64,000 nucleotides of DNA from Floricoccus tropicus (lineage in GTDB: Bacteria > Bacillota > Bacilli > Lactobacillales > Streptococcaceae): assembly GCF_001832905.1 (NCBI RefSeq), contig NZ_MKIR01000026.1, positions 124,001-188,000 of the forward strand. The letters are read 5' to 3'. Shown here piece by piece: positions 36,753 through 46,401 of the stretch. Made by a program: the position numbers and the translations under genes. Within the stretch, counting starts at the first letter, position 1; each line of letters starts with the position of its first letter. Below the pieces are notes generated by a model. That model ran no database searches and was not told where the DNA came from. It saw only the letters and a program-made list of their open reading frames with translations.

Positions 36753-38147
36753 CTAGCCTAATCTACTTGCTTTTTTCGTCGCAACTTTCTTCTGTCTTTC
36801 AAGCTCAAATCTGATCCTTTCTTCAGGAGCATATTCTTTTTCCCAGTTACTAGGTTTTAAAACCTTATGTGTAACTTCATCAAAATGTGCCTCTCCATCT
36901 GGGAATATCTTCCCCATATTAGCACGATGTACAGCATCAAATATCTCAGCAGGATCTACACCCATTAAAACAAAACTTCCATAAGTAAGATAAAGCATAT
37001 CAGTCAAAGCGTCTACTTCATTTGTCAAAACATCATCGATATTTTTATTTTTAGAAATAACTTTTTGTTTTGCCTTATCAATATCCGTTTTCATTTTTTC
37101 AGTTATAGTTTCAAAAGATTCTTCATCTCCTTTTGTTGCTGCATAAAGAAACTCAACCATTTCCTCTACCTTAAAGTCAACACGATTACTTGCTTCTGAT
37201 GCTGAAAATACTCTTGGAATTTCTTGAGTCTTTCCATCCATTAATTTATGGAAATCTTTAGCTTTGTTGAATTCCTCATCACGACTACGGAAGGTTTCGT
37301 GATCATAAAAATTAATAAGTCCATAGTGGGCAATAGCTTTTGCTATTCCATCTTGATTATTTGTATCCGTTACATAACTGGCTACTTGTTTAACTTGATG
37401 GGTACCATTTCCCATAGCCACACCTATGCCAACACCACCAATCATTTCTATGTCGTTATTACTATCCCCAAATGCCATTACATTCTCTAGAGTAAAGCCA
37501 TATTTTTCTCCAACTTTTGCAATACCATTAAGCTTTGAATTGTTTTTTGCTATTATATCTACAGAATATGGATTGCTTCTTGTGATAGTAACATTTTTAA
37601 AGTTCGCTTCAAGTTCAGGAGTTTCATCCTCTGTCGCTACCATTACCACTTGATAAACAGGTTGGCGAATAATTTTTTCCAAATCCATGCGTTGTGGTTT
37701 AACTTTTCTTACAAAGTTTTTAAAGGTATCTTTTAGACTGTTAGAAATTTGTCCAGGTAAAATATGGTTAACAAACTGAGCCGTTCTCGTTTCACCAAAC
37801 TTAATTAGACCACTTCCCAACATTCCATCTGCACCTCCAAAAGAAACATCTCTATGATTCTTCCTTGAATATGCTAATATCTCTCTTAAACTTTTTTTAT
37901 CAATCGGTCTTGTACTGATAGTTTCTGATGGTGAAAATATATACTGACCATTATATGTAATAGCAAAATCAAGTTGAAGATTTTCCATTATTGGAATAAC
38001 AAAAGCAGGACCGCGTCCAGTTGCAACCCCAACAAGAATACCTCTTTCTTTGAGTTCTGCAATTGCTCTTTTAGTACTTGGCAAAATATTCCTAGTGCTA
38101 GTGAATAATGTACCATCTAAATCAAAAAATACTGCTTTCGTATCCAT
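36753..38147 (-). CDS. Cof-type HAD hydrolase fused to a MazG/PRA-PH-like domain
   Basis: A 464-residue two-domain protein. Residues 1-270 form a HAD-IIB (Cof) phosphatase: FFDLDGTLF at 8-16, VGVATGRGP near 41 and VMAFGDSNNDIEMI near 218. Residues about 290-440 look like an alpha-helical NTP pyrophosphohydrolase-type domain (VDFKVEEMVEFLYAAT, NEVDALTDMLYLTYG). I infer a role in clearing unwanted nucleotides or sugar phosphates; the substrates are unknown. The ATG at 38147 has GGGGAG five bases upstream, while a longer ORF start has none. The C-terminal tail is basic. Confidence 0.85.
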   Translation of the reverse strand: MDTKAVFFDLDGTLFTSTRNILPSTKRAIAELKERGILVGVATGRGPAFVIPIMENLQLDFAITYNGQYIFSPSETISTRPIDKKSLREILAYSRKNHRDVSFGGADGMLGSGLIKFGETRTAQFVNHILPGQISNSLKDTFKNFVRKVKPQRMDLEKIIRQPVYQVVMVATEDETPELEANFKNVTITRSNPYSVDIIAKNNSKLNGIAKVGEKYGFTLENVMAFGDSNNDIEMIGGVGIGVAMGNGTHQVKQVASYVTDTNNQDGIAKAIAHYGLINFYDHETFRSRDEEFNKAKDFHKLMDGKTQEIPRVFSASEASNRVDFKVEEMVEFLYAATKGDEESFETITEKMKTDIDKAKQKVISKNKNIDDVLTNEVDALTDMLYLTYGSFVLMGVDPAEIFDAVHRANMGKIFPDGEAHFDEVTHKVLKPSNWEKEYAPEERIRFELERQKKVATKKASRLG

Positions 38148-38253
38148 CTGTTCTCCCCATAATAGAAATTTGTTTGCTTGAATTAGTCTAGTAATTATTA
38201 TACAATTTTTATAAAAATATTTCACTTAAAAGACTAATATCAAAGGAATCAAA

Positions 38254-39219
38254 ATGAAAAATATTCTTGTATTACATACGGGTGGTACTATTTCAATGCT
38301 TGAAGACGAAAGCGGAAATGTAAAACCCGATCAAATAAATCCTATGAACAATATACAAGTCGATCTAGACAATGTAAATCTGATAGTTGAGGATTTTTTT
38401 AATTTACCAAGTCCACAAGTAACACTAGAAGATATGCTAGAACTCAAAAGAAGAATTAAGAAAGCATTTTCTGATGAAAATATTGATGGGGTTGTAATTA
38501 CCCATGGAACAGACACTTTGGAAGAAACTGCCTACTTCCTTGATTCAACAATTGAGAGAGGGAAACCGATAGTAGTTACAGGCGCTATGCGTTCAAGCAA
38601 TGAAATTGCAAGTGACGGAACGTATAACTTTTTAACCTCTATTCGTGTAGCTGCAGATGATAATTCAGCAAACCGAGGAGTTTTGGTAGTTATGAATGAC
38701 GAGATTCACTCAGCTCGTTTTGTTACTAAAACTCATACGACTAACGTTTCAACTTTCCAAACACCAACGCACGGTCCTCTTGGGCTTTTAACAAAAAATC
38801 ATATTCTATATTTCCAAAATGAACACGAAGATAAGCATATTGATATTGATAGTGTTAAAGGAAATGTTCCGATTATAAAAGCATATGCTGGTATGACAGG
38901 TGAACTTATTGATTTACTTGATTTGGATAGACTTGACGGCTTAGTAATTGAAGCACTTGGGGCTGGAAATCTTCCACCACTTGCTGCTAGAAGTCTTGAT
39001 AGAATTTTAAAAAACAAAATCCCAGTTATTCTTGTATCTCGTTGCTTTAATGGTATCGCTGAACCGGTATATAGCTATGAAGGTGGGGGTGTTCAACTTC
39101 ACAGTGATGGCGTATTATTTAGTCGCGAAGTTAATTCTCAAAAGGCGCGCATTAAACTTTTAATCGCACTAAATGCAGGCTTAAAAGACTTTGATTTTGT
39201 AAGTTATATGGAAAATTAA
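38254..39219 (+). CDS. Type I L-asparaginase
   Basis: Hydrolyses asparagine to aspartate and ammonia in the cytosol. The 321 residues hold both catalytic threonine motifs: HTGGTISML near 8 and THGTDTLEETAYF near 84. It has no signal peptide, consistent with the cytosolic type I enzyme. It diverges from the HAD-MazG gene. Confidence 0.94.
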   Translation: MKNILVLHTGGTISMLEDESGNVKPDQINPMNNIQVDLDNVNLIVEDFFNLPSPQVTLEDMLELKRRIKKAFSDENIDGVVITHGTDTLEETAYFLDSTIERGKPIVVTGAMRSSNEIASDGTYNFLTSIRVAADDNSANRGVLVVMNDEIHSARFVTKTHTTNVSTFQTPTHGPLGLLTKNHILYFQNEHEDKHIDIDSVKGNVPIIKAYAGMTGELIDLLDLDRLDGLVIEALGAGNLPPLAARSLDRILKNKIPVILVSRCFNGIAEPVYSYEGGGVQLHSDGVLFSREVNSQKARIKLLIALNAGLKDFDFVSYMEN

Positions 39220-39227
39220 TACAGCAT

Positions 39228-39264
39228 AAAGCTATCAGATTTATAAATTCTGATAGCTTTTTTC
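39228..39264 (+). terminator. Asparaginase terminator
   Basis: AAAGCTATCAGA pairs with TCTGATAGCTTT and is followed by a T-run on the plus strand. The CTATCAG stem resembles the terminators at 5700 and 8048. Confidence 0.82.
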
Positions 39265-39278
39265 ATGCTCTTTGTTAT

Positions 39279-40280
39279 CTACTTGCTTACTACGAAAGCA
39301 TTAGGTAATTCTCTTTCTTTACCGTTACTCAAATTATTTACAAGTTCACCATCATAGTACATCTCGCTTGATCCACCACCATCAAGATTAGTAGCATTGA
39401 CTGCGCCAAGATTTTCCATGATTTCTTGTAAATCATAAAGTGTAGCTCCAACACTTGATGACGAACGACCTTCAATAACAACAAAGAAGAAAGTCCCATC
39501 AGCAGCTTGTCCAATAGCCGTTCGAGGTTGGTATCCACCTGTAGATTTTTCAGTTACTTGTTTTTCTCCATTAACCAAAAGATATGGCCCAAATGATATA
39601 GCATCATCAATTCCAGCATCAATCGCTTCTTGATAAGTATAGTCACCCAAGACAAGTTTTCCTTCCGAAGTCATTCCTATCATTTGATAAGAAGTGTCCT
39701 TATCTCCATATAGAAGCTTACCATCAATAATTGTTAAAGAATCTAATGCCTGGTCACCAGTTGATTCACTAGCACGGTCAAAGTCAAAGCCCGCAGCATT
39801 TAAAGCGACCTTGTAAGAATTATTTGCAACCGTATCTGAAAGTTTAGTCCCACCACCAGATGACGTTAAAGTATTTACTAACTTGACCGTTGATGGATCC
39901 TTAATTGTAACAACATAACCCTTATAAGTAGAGCCACTAATTTCTTTGATAGAAGTATTATTTTCATCAGTAGATGAAGTGCTTATTTTTGGTGAAGCAG
40001 TGCTTAAAGAGACTGCCTCACTATTTGACTTGCTCGTATTTTCAACCTTATATTTAGCCAAAATAGTATTTATTTCATTTTCACTAAGGAAGCTCCTTGC
40101 AAGCCATTTATGATTTGAAGTATTCATGGCTGTTTGAACCCATAAATCACGCTGATTTGCAAAAACATCTGTTTTAAAAAATATCGCTAGAGCACTACTA
40201 GTTATAAAAATCAATGTTGCCAAAACTATTGTCAGCTTTTTCCACAAGGGTTTTACTTTTTTGTTTGTTTTTCTTACCAT
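39279..40280 (-). CDS. Phosphodiester glycosidase (NAGPA-like) family membrane protein
   Basis: A 333-residue protein with an N-terminal membrane helix (about 15-36) and a likely extracellular enzyme domain. GGYQPRTAIGQAADGTFFFV and the NLDGGGSSEMYYDG block near 305 match the NAGPA/phosphodiester glycosidase family, which cleaves sugar-phosphate diester bonds; many relatives lie in exopolysaccharide loci. The ATG at 40280 has AAGGTG upstream. It is last in a tightly packed four-gene unit starting at 43199. Confidence 0.85.
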   Translation of the reverse strand: MVRKTNKKVKPLWKKLTIVLATLIFITSSALAIFFKTDVFANQRDLWVQTAMNTSNHKWLARSFLSENEINTILAKYKVENTSKSNSEAVSLSTASPKISTSSTDENNTSIKEISGSTYKGYVVTIKDPSTVKLVNTLTSSGGGTKLSDTVANNSYKVALNAAGFDFDRASESTGDQALDSLTIIDGKLLYGDKDTSYQMIGMTSEGKLVLGDYTYQEAIDAGIDDAISFGPYLLVNGEKQVTEKSTGGYQPRTAIGQAADGTFFFVVIEGRSSSSVGATLYDLQEIMENLGAVNATNLDGGGSSEMYYDGELVNNLSNGKERELPNAFVVSK

Positions 40281-40295
40281 AAAGTTCACCTTTCA

Positions 40296-41813
40296 TTATC
40301 TACGACCACCAGGTCCTCCACCTTGACCCATACCTCCCATTTGGTTATTTGCTTGTCCACTAGTTGTGATGGTATCAGTTAGCTTATATTCTTTACTATT
40401 AATTTTCACACTGCTTCCATTTTTCATGTTGGGAGTTGAAACAAAGAGGAAACTGTAAGAATTTGATGGTGTGTAAGTCAATGTATCTTTGCCATCCTCA
40501 ACGGTAATCTTACCACTGGATTCTTCGTATACAGCAAGACCTGCCTGACTTCCTTTAGTTGTTTGTGCCATGCTTGATGAACCCATTGCTAAAAGGGTAC
40601 CTCCTGATTGATTAAACTCACCATTGAAATCAAGAGGAGCATCACCATCACCATTTTGTTCAACAATGAGAGTCCCTGCTGACATATTTACATTACCATT
40701 ACTATCAATTCCATCTCCGCTTGCTTTAACGGTCGTACTTCCACCAGTAATGTTAATAATAAGATTTTCATCAACCTCATCACCACCACCTGGCATACCA
40801 TCATTCATATCAGGACCTCCTTGTCCTCCTTCATCAGGTGGTGTTTGTCCATCTGATTTTTGCATATCTTGATCTTTATCAGCCTTATCATTAGTTTTAC
40901 TATTAGTTGATTTTGTATCTTTAGCATCAGAATCCGAAGTTGATGATGAAGCATTTATTCCATCATCCGAAGCAATAATGGTATTTTTACCGCCTTTAAT
41001 ATTAATAACTTCTGCCTCAAAACCTTCATATGATTTAGCGATATTTGTTGTACCACCTTCTACATTAAGCGTTTTAGAAGCTTTGAGTCCCTTTTTCTCA
41101 GCTGAAATATTAATTTCACCGTCTTTAATTGTAATTATTCCCTTACCATCTTTTGTGCTAGTAGCTTGAATTCCATCACTTCCTGACTTAATATCGATTT
41201 TACCACCATTAATAATTACTTGGTCAGTTGCCTTAATTGCATCTGTTGTACTCTCAATTGAGTACGTTCCACTATCAATTGTTACTATATCTTTTGATCG
41301 GATGGCTGTTTTATAGTTTGATTTTACAGATAATGATCCTTCACCTGTCAGTACTAAATCATTTTTAGCATATAAAGTCGCATTTGGTGCATCATCGGTT
41401 GTTGGATAATTACTTGAATCAGAAAGATAGTTTTCACCAACAAGTGAGATGGTTGTTTTAGATGCACTTTCTGAATATATGGCTGGCCCAGAATCAGAGG
41501 AAATCTTAGCATTTTTAAGAATAATTGTTACTTCAGACTTATCAGCTTTGATATGAATCTGACCTTTATATTCTCCAGTTAAGATATATATTCCATCCTT
41601 AGTAATTTCAACAGTTTTACCAGTTTCTTTTGATAAATCAATAGTTGTTGCATTACTTTCATCTACTTTACTATTTGTAGACACATTTTGAACAGTTGCT
41701 GTCTGACTTGAACTTGTCTTCGTGCTTGTTGCTGAAGAATTGTTGGAACAAGCCGCTAAAAGCAAGCTTGAACTTAGTAAAACCATAATTTTCTTTAATT
41801 TATTTGCTGACAT
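40296..41813 (-). CDS. Cthe_2159-like carbohydrate-binding beta-helix lipoprotein
   Basis: A 505-residue surface lipoprotein with lipobox LAAC at about 18-21. The body is a repetitive parallel beta-helix with recurring units such as ITIKDGEINISAEKKGLK and INGGKIDIKSGSDGIQAT, typical of the Cthe_2159 family (PF14262), which binds acidic polysaccharide and calcium. A low-complexity insert around 300-345 is rich in Asp, Lys, Gly and Pro. The C-terminus is Gly/Gln-rich (GGMGQGGGPGGRR). It shares a base with the upstream DUF4956 gene. Confidence 0.85.
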   Translation of the reverse strand: MSANKLKKIMVLLSSSLLLAACSNNSSATSTKTSSSQTATVQNVSTNSKVDESNATTIDLSKETGKTVEITKDGIYILTGEYKGQIHIKADKSEVTIILKNAKISSDSGPAIYSESASKTTISLVGENYLSDSSNYPTTDDAPNATLYAKNDLVLTGEGSLSVKSNYKTAIRSKDIVTIDSGTYSIESTTDAIKATDQVIINGGKIDIKSGSDGIQATSTKDGKGIITIKDGEINISAEKKGLKASKTLNVEGGTTNIAKSYEGFEAEVINIKGGKNTIIASDDGINASSSTSDSDAKDTKSTNSKTNDKADKDQDMQKSDGQTPPDEGGQGGPDMNDGMPGGGDEVDENLIINITGGSTTVKASGDGIDSNGNVNMSAGTLIVEQNGDGDAPLDFNGEFNQSGGTLLAMGSSSMAQTTKGSQAGLAVYEESSGKITVEDGKDTLTYTPSNSYSFLFVSTPNMKNGSSVKINSKEYKLTDTITTSGQANNQMGGMGQGGGPGGRR

Positions 41814-42448
41814 TATAATACCTCACTATTCTGTGCTAATCTGCCTAAGGAAACAGGTAAATTCCCATTTCGAACTCTAATTTCATCAATGAGCTTTTTC
41901 TCATCTTCAATATTTTTTAATTTGATATTGTAGCGAAGCTCATACAAACTTCCCATATTTGTAGTCTTTACTGATTCATTATCAAATTGATAGGTAAACT
42001 TATTTAGTATTGCATCAAATATACCTGGAAAATCCAAATCCTCAGCAATAGTTATTTTAAGTGTACGCTCGGCAACTTTATTTTGCTCACCGAACCTGAG
42101 AGTATTTAAAGTAATGATTAAAAGTGCTGTGATTGCTGAAAATATAGCTGCCTCCATATAGGCACCCGTTCCTGTAGCAAGTCCTATCGCCATCGACCAG
42201 AAAACACTTGTTATCTCACGCGCACCACCTGCAACCGACCTAAATCGAATAAGGGAGAAGGCTCCCATGACGGCTACTCCCGTACCAAGATTGCCATTGA
42301 CAAGCATTATTACTAGCTGAACAAGAACCGGTAGGGCAACTAAGGTGATAATAAAATTTTTACTATAAACATTGCGGTAAGTATGTACCAAAGCTACCAG
42401 TAAACCTAGGGCAATAGATACCCCGACTCCAATTAACGTATTAAGCAT
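41813..42448 (-). CDS. DUF4956 integral membrane protein
   Basis: A 211-residue protein with about four helices in its first 120 residues and the family block GAFSLIRFRSVAGGAREITSV in divided form near 77-97. A cytosolic C-terminal part follows. Genes of this family sit next to VTC-domain genes in many bacteria; function is unproven. It overlaps both neighbours in the operon. Confidence 0.85.
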   Translation of the reverse strand: MLNTLIGVGVSIALGLLVALVHTYRNVYSKNFIITLVALPVLVQLVIMLVNGNLGTGVAVMGAFSLIRFRSVAGGAREITSVFWSMAIGLATGTGAYMEAAIFSAITALLIITLNTLRFGEQNKVAERTLKITIAEDLDFPGIFDAILNKFTYQFDNESVKTTNMGSLYELRYNIKLKNIEDEKKLIDEIRVRNGNLPVSLGRLAQNSEVL

Positions 42449-43199
42449 AAGCTTTCTCTCCTATATCTTCTATTTTTCTATCCAGTTCCTTAAAATTTTC
42501 GCGTGGAACTATAAAATCCTTATAAACCCGTGCATATTTGGAATAACTAGCCTTAAAAGCTCCAATCTCGCTCAGTGCTTTTGAAAACCAAAGTGGGTAA
42601 CTAGCCAAACTCTTGACCTCCATAAGTACGTCTACATCTGGGCTTACACCTCTCATTCCATCTTCTTGAAAATCTAACTCATCTAAAGAATAGCGAATGT
42701 TAAAATCAAAAGTTACACGAAAATTTCCGTCCTCAGGTGTGTAGAGAGCTTTCCTGTCATAGGCAATCAAAACCTTTGGTTCTAAAACCTGCTGGCTGAA
42801 AAGATAAGTTATTTCACGATTCACTTGACTTTTTTTACTTTGGAAGGGATTTTCTAGTGCTGTATAAGTATCAATTAAATTCAAAGCTGAATAAGGTTGT
42901 TCGACACGTCTTTTGTAGACTATACCGTTTACTTTCTTCTTGATTTCCAAATACACATTTGATTCGGCTGTGGGTAATCCATATGATCGTATGCGAAATT
43001 TTTCCTTGTAATCAGGTTTTTCAATTGATTTTCTTATCATGTCAAAATTATCAGTATCATAGTAAAGTGAATATATAGTATGAAGTCCATATTGATCTTC
43101 AAAAAGTTTATCTTTTGTAAGCATCCTTAACTTTTCATATTGCTCAAAAGATAAAGTATATTTGACCTCTCGCCTTTGAAAAACATTCTTTAATTTCAT
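42441..43199 (-). CDS. VTC-domain protein (polyphosphate polymerase-like)
   Basis: A 252-residue cytosolic protein with the VTC tunnel-domain pattern: basic strands RREVKYTLSF, DYKEKFRIRSYG, YLEIKKKVNGIVYKRRV and acidic LMEVKSLASYPLWF. The domain is that of yeast VTC4, which makes polyphosphate; bacterial members paired with DUF4956 are uncharacterised. It is the first gene of the four-gene unit, with AAAGGAG upstream of its ATG. Confidence 0.88.
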   Translation of the reverse strand: MKLKNVFQRREVKYTLSFEQYEKLRMLTKDKLFEDQYGLHTIYSLYYDTDNFDMIRKSIEKPDYKEKFRIRSYGLPTAESNVYLEIKKKVNGIVYKRRVEQPYSALNLIDTYTALENPFQSKKSQVNREITYLFSQQVLEPKVLIAYDRKALYTPEDGNFRVTFDFNIRYSLDELDFQEDGMRGVSPDVDVLMEVKSLASYPLWFSKALSEIGAFKASYSKYARVYKDFIVPRENFKELDRKIEDIGEKAYA

Positions 43200-43219
43200 A
43201 AGCCTTGCTCCTTTTTGTT

Positions 43220-43248
43220 ATTTTATTTGTATTAATAATAATTCACAA
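43220..43248 (-). promoter_or_regulatory. Promoter of the VTC-DUF4956 operon
   Basis: TTGTGA and TAAAAT are separated by 17 bases on the minus strand, giving a leader of about 15 bases. Confidence 0.55.
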
Positions 43249-43314
43249 AGCTTTATCAAACCTTTCACCAAACTTGCTTAAAACTTAATCCAAACTTTAA
43301 GATTCCTTAAAAAG

Positions 43315-43347
43315 AAAAAATGCACCATTCTTTAAGAAAAGTGCATT
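43315..43347 (-). terminator. Second pgi terminator
   Basis: AATGCAC and GTGCATT arms, followed by T5 or more on the minus strand. Confidence 0.65.
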
Positions 43348-43351
43348 CATA

Positions 43352-43386
43352 GAAAAAAGGATGAACCGAAAGCCCATCCCTTTTCT
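43352..43386 (-). terminator. First pgi terminator
   Basis: GGGATGGG and CATCC arms around a short loop, followed by T6 on the minus strand. Confidence 0.8.
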
Positions 43387-43398
43387 TTATAATTTTGA

Positions 43399-44745
43399 TT
43401 ATAGGCGAGAATTTAATTCTTTACCTAATTCTTCATATCCTGGTTTACCAAGTAATGCAAACATATTTTTCTTATATGCTTCAACTCCTGGTTGGTCAAA
43501 TGGATTAATAGCATTCAAGTAACCAGAAAGTCCAATTGCAATTTCAAAGAAATAGATTGCATAACCTAATGTAAATTCATCTTGTTCAGGAAGATTTACG
43601 ATCATATTTGGAACTCCACCGTCTGTATGAGCAAGTAATACTCCGTCAGCGGCTTTCTTATTAACGTAGTCCACATCTTTACCTTGAAGATATCCAAGAC
43701 CATCTAAGTCTTCATCTAGACTAGGAATTGTGATATTTTTTGTAGGCTTATCAACACGAACAACTGTTTCAAACATGATGCGAGCACCTTCTTGGATGAA
43801 TTGTCCTAGAGAGTGTAAGTCTGTTGAGAAGTTTGCTGAAGTTGGATAAATTCCTTTTTGATCCTTACCTTCAGATTCCCCAGCAAGTTGTTTCCACCAT
43901 TCTGAGAAGTACTGTAGGCTTGGTTCATAGTTTGCAAGAATTTCAGTTGCATATCCTTTGCGATAAAGAATATTACGAAGTGCTGCATATTGGTATGCTT
44001 CATTTTCTGAAATCTTATCAGACGTATATTCCTTACGTGCAGCATTAGCTCCATCCATAAGTGCCTTAATATCAGCCCCACTTGCAGCGATTGGAAGAAG
44101 TCCAACAGCAGTAAGAACAGAGAAACGTCCACCAACGTTATCTGGAACTACAAAAGTATCCCATCCCTCAGCATCAGCTTCAACTTTAACTGCTCCACGA
44201 GATTTATCAGTTGTAGCATAAATACGTTTATTAGCTTCTTCTTTACCATATTTCTTAACTAAAAGTTCTTTAAATACACGGAAAGCGATAGCAGGTTCTG
44301 TTGTAGTCCCAGATTTTGAAATTACATTTACAGAGAATTCTTTATCAGTAACATACTCAACTAAGTCAGATAAATAAGTTGAAGAAATTGAATTACCAGC
44401 GTATAGAATTTGCGGTGCTTTACGTTCTTCTTTAGATTGTAGGTTTACAAATGAATTATTTAAGAAATCAATTGCAGCACGTGCCCCAAGGTAAGAACCA
44501 CCAATACCAATAACTACAAGAACTTCTGAATCAGATTGAATTTTTTTAGCTGCTTTTTGAATACGAGCAAATTCGTCCTTATCATAGTTTTCAGGTAAGT
44601 CTAACCAACCTAGGAAATCAGAACCAGCACCTGTTCCCTTACGAATTAATTCATCAGCTGCTGTTACTTGACTTTGCATATAATCAAGTTCATGTTCAGC
44701 AACGAATGGTGCTAATTTACTGTAATCAAATTTAATATGAGCCAT
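43399..44745 (-). CDS. pgi: Glucose-6-phosphate isomerase
   Basis: Interconverts glucose-6-phosphate and fructose-6-phosphate in glycolysis. The 448-residue length is typical for Firmicutes. [15 protein letters not shown] is near 75, [10 protein letters not shown] near 145, [12 protein letters not shown] near 205 and the catalytic Glu region in [11 protein letters not shown] near 300. The ATG at 44745 has GGAGGA seven bases upstream; an earlier in-frame ATG lacks support. Confidence 0.97.
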   Translation of the reverse strand: MAHIKFDYSKLAPFVAEHELDYMQSQVTAADELIRKGTGAGSDFLGWLDLPENYDKDEFARIQKAAKKIQSDSEVLVVIGIGGSYLGARAAIDFLNNSFVNLQSKEERKAPQILYAGNSISSTYLSDLVEYVTDKEFSVNVISKSGTTTEPAIAFRVFKELLVKKYGKEEANKRIYATTDKSRGAVKVEADAEGWDTFVVPDNVGGRFSVLTAVGLLPIAASGADIKALMDGANAARKEYTSDKISENEAYQYAALRNILYRKGYATEILANYEPSLQYFSEWWKQLAGESEGKDQKGIYPTSANFSTDLHSLGQFIQEGARIMFETVVRVDKPTKNITIPSLDEDLDGLGYLQGKDVDYVNKKAADGVLLAHTDGGVPNMIVNLPEQDEFTLGYAIYFFEIAIGLSGYLNAINPFDQPGVEAYKKNMFALLGKPGYEELGKELNSRL

Positions 44746-44920
44746 AATATCCTCCAAATTTTTTCTATTTAGTGAACTTATCCACTAAATTAGTCTTTCA
44801 CAGTAATTTTATCCTTTTTCTATTCATTTTTCAACATATTGTAAACATTTTCACTCAAACGTTTGCACAATTTTATACAACAAAGCTGAATATAAAATAA
44901 ACTTATGCTAAAATTAAGCC

Positions 44921-46105
44921 ATGAATAAATATGACACAATAGTAATCGGTGGCGGACCTTCTGGTATGATGGCATCTATAGGTTCTAGCTACTACGGGCA
45001 TTCAACAATGCTAATTGAAAAAAACAGACGACTTGGAAAAAAACTTTCTATGACTGGTGGCGGACGTTGCAATGTTACCAACAACGCTAATATCGATGAA
45101 ATTATCGAAAATATACCTGGTAATGGAAGATTTCTCCATTCAACATTCTCACAATTTGATAACCAAGATATAATAAACTTCTTCCAGGATAACGGCACTC
45201 CACTTAAAGAAGAAGACCACGGTCGCATGTTTCCAACAACAGATAAATCAATGACTATAATCAATGCTCTAATCGATAAAATGAAGGAGCTCGGTGTTAC
45301 CATCAAAACTAAAGTCGAAGTTGTTTCGGTCAAAAAGACTGGCGATTTTTTCGTGGTTAAAACAAGCGATAAGGAAGAATACCAAGCAAGTCGTGTCATT
45401 GTAGCTACTGGTGGTAAAACTTACCCTTCTACTGGCTCAACAGGATTTGGTCATGAAATTGCAAGACGATTTGATATTCCACTTACTGATCTAAGACCTT
45501 CCGAAAGTCCATTAATAATGAATAAACCAATTAAAGACCTTCAGGGAATTTCAATGGATGATGTGACTGTAAAAGTAGGGAAAAAGACCATTGTTCACGA
45601 TATTCTTTTCACTCATTTTGGTTTATCAGGGCCTGCTGCACTCAGAGCATCAACATATATTAAAGAACCAACAAATATATATTTGGATCTCTTTGATAAC
45701 CTCAATCAAGAAGAACTTGTAAAAAAATGGTTAACTTTTGATGAGAATAAGGCTATAAAAAACTCTCTTAAAAGTGAATTTCAAGAGCGAGTTTTACTAT
45801 ATTTATTAAATATAGTTGGAATTGAACCGCAAACTCCTCTTAAACAAGTAAGTAAGCAGAAATTGCAAGAACTTGCTCACCTAGCTAAGAATTGGGAGCT
45901 AGCAATTGAAAAAACTTTTTCTCTTGAAAAATCTTTTGTAACTGCTGGAGGAGTCGAACTAAAAAATATCAATCCGAAGACTCTAGAGTCGAAAACCGTT
46001 CCTGGACTATATTTTGTCGGTGAAGTTTTAGATATTAATGCACACACTGGCGGATACAATATCACTTCTGCACTCGCTACTGGATGGGTAGCTGGAACTA
46101 ATTAA
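44921..46105 (+). CDS. BaiN/HI0933-family NAD(P)/FAD-dependent oxidoreductase
   Basis: A 394-residue flavoprotein with the dinucleotide fold VIGGGPSGMMASIGSSYYG at 8-26, the GGGRCNVTNN block near 46, VATGGKTYPSTGSTGFG near 162, and FVGEVLDINAHTGGYN near 365. Its physiological substrate is unknown. It is a single-gene unit. Confidence 0.93.
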   Translation: MNKYDTIVIGGGPSGMMASIGSSYYGHSTMLIEKNRRLGKKLSMTGGGRCNVTNNANIDEIIENIPGNGRFLHSTFSQFDNQDIINFFQDNGTPLKEEDHGRMFPTTDKSMTIINALIDKMKELGVTIKTKVEVVSVKKTGDFFVVKTSDKEEYQASRVIVATGGKTYPSTGSTGFGHEIARRFDIPLTDLRPSESPLIMNKPIKDLQGISMDDVTVKVGKKTIVHDILFTHFGLSGPAALRASTYIKEPTNIYLDLFDNLNQEELVKKWLTFDENKAIKNSLKSEFQERVLLYLLNIVGIEPQTPLKQVSKQKLQELAHLAKNWELAIEKTFSLEKSFVTAGGVELKNINPKTLESKTVPGLYFVGEVLDINAHTGGYNITSALATGWVAGTN

Positions 46106-46200
46106 GTAAAAATCATATATTGACTAAGATATGTAATGAAATGTCAACTTAGGTGTCTTAAACATAAAAATTATCGTAGAAATTAACAAAAAATTCAGAA

Positions 46201-46237
46201 AAAACTTCCCATTAAATCTAACAGGAAGTTTTTTTAT
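46201..46237 (+). terminator. Terminator after the flavoprotein gene
   Basis: AACTTCC pairs with GGAAGTT and is followed by T7. The remaining gap to 46401 is A+T-rich and shows no further gene. Confidence 0.78.
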
Positions 46238-46401
46238 ATAGCTAATATGTTTTTATTTGTCCTAATTTAATAATTTCAAAAATTTACTTGTTTTTATCTT
46301 TTTTTAATTATAAAGTATAGAGTGGGAAAATTTCTTGTATTTATTGCAATCACATGCTTTTTTTATGCAATATTTTCTACAAAAATTATGGGAGGGTTTT
46401 T

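Noticed and set aside
5700-39264. CTATCAG-stem terminators at 5700, 8048 and 39228 as a mobile repeat
   Set aside because: Only the short stem is shared; loops and flanks differ, so ordinary terminators explain it.
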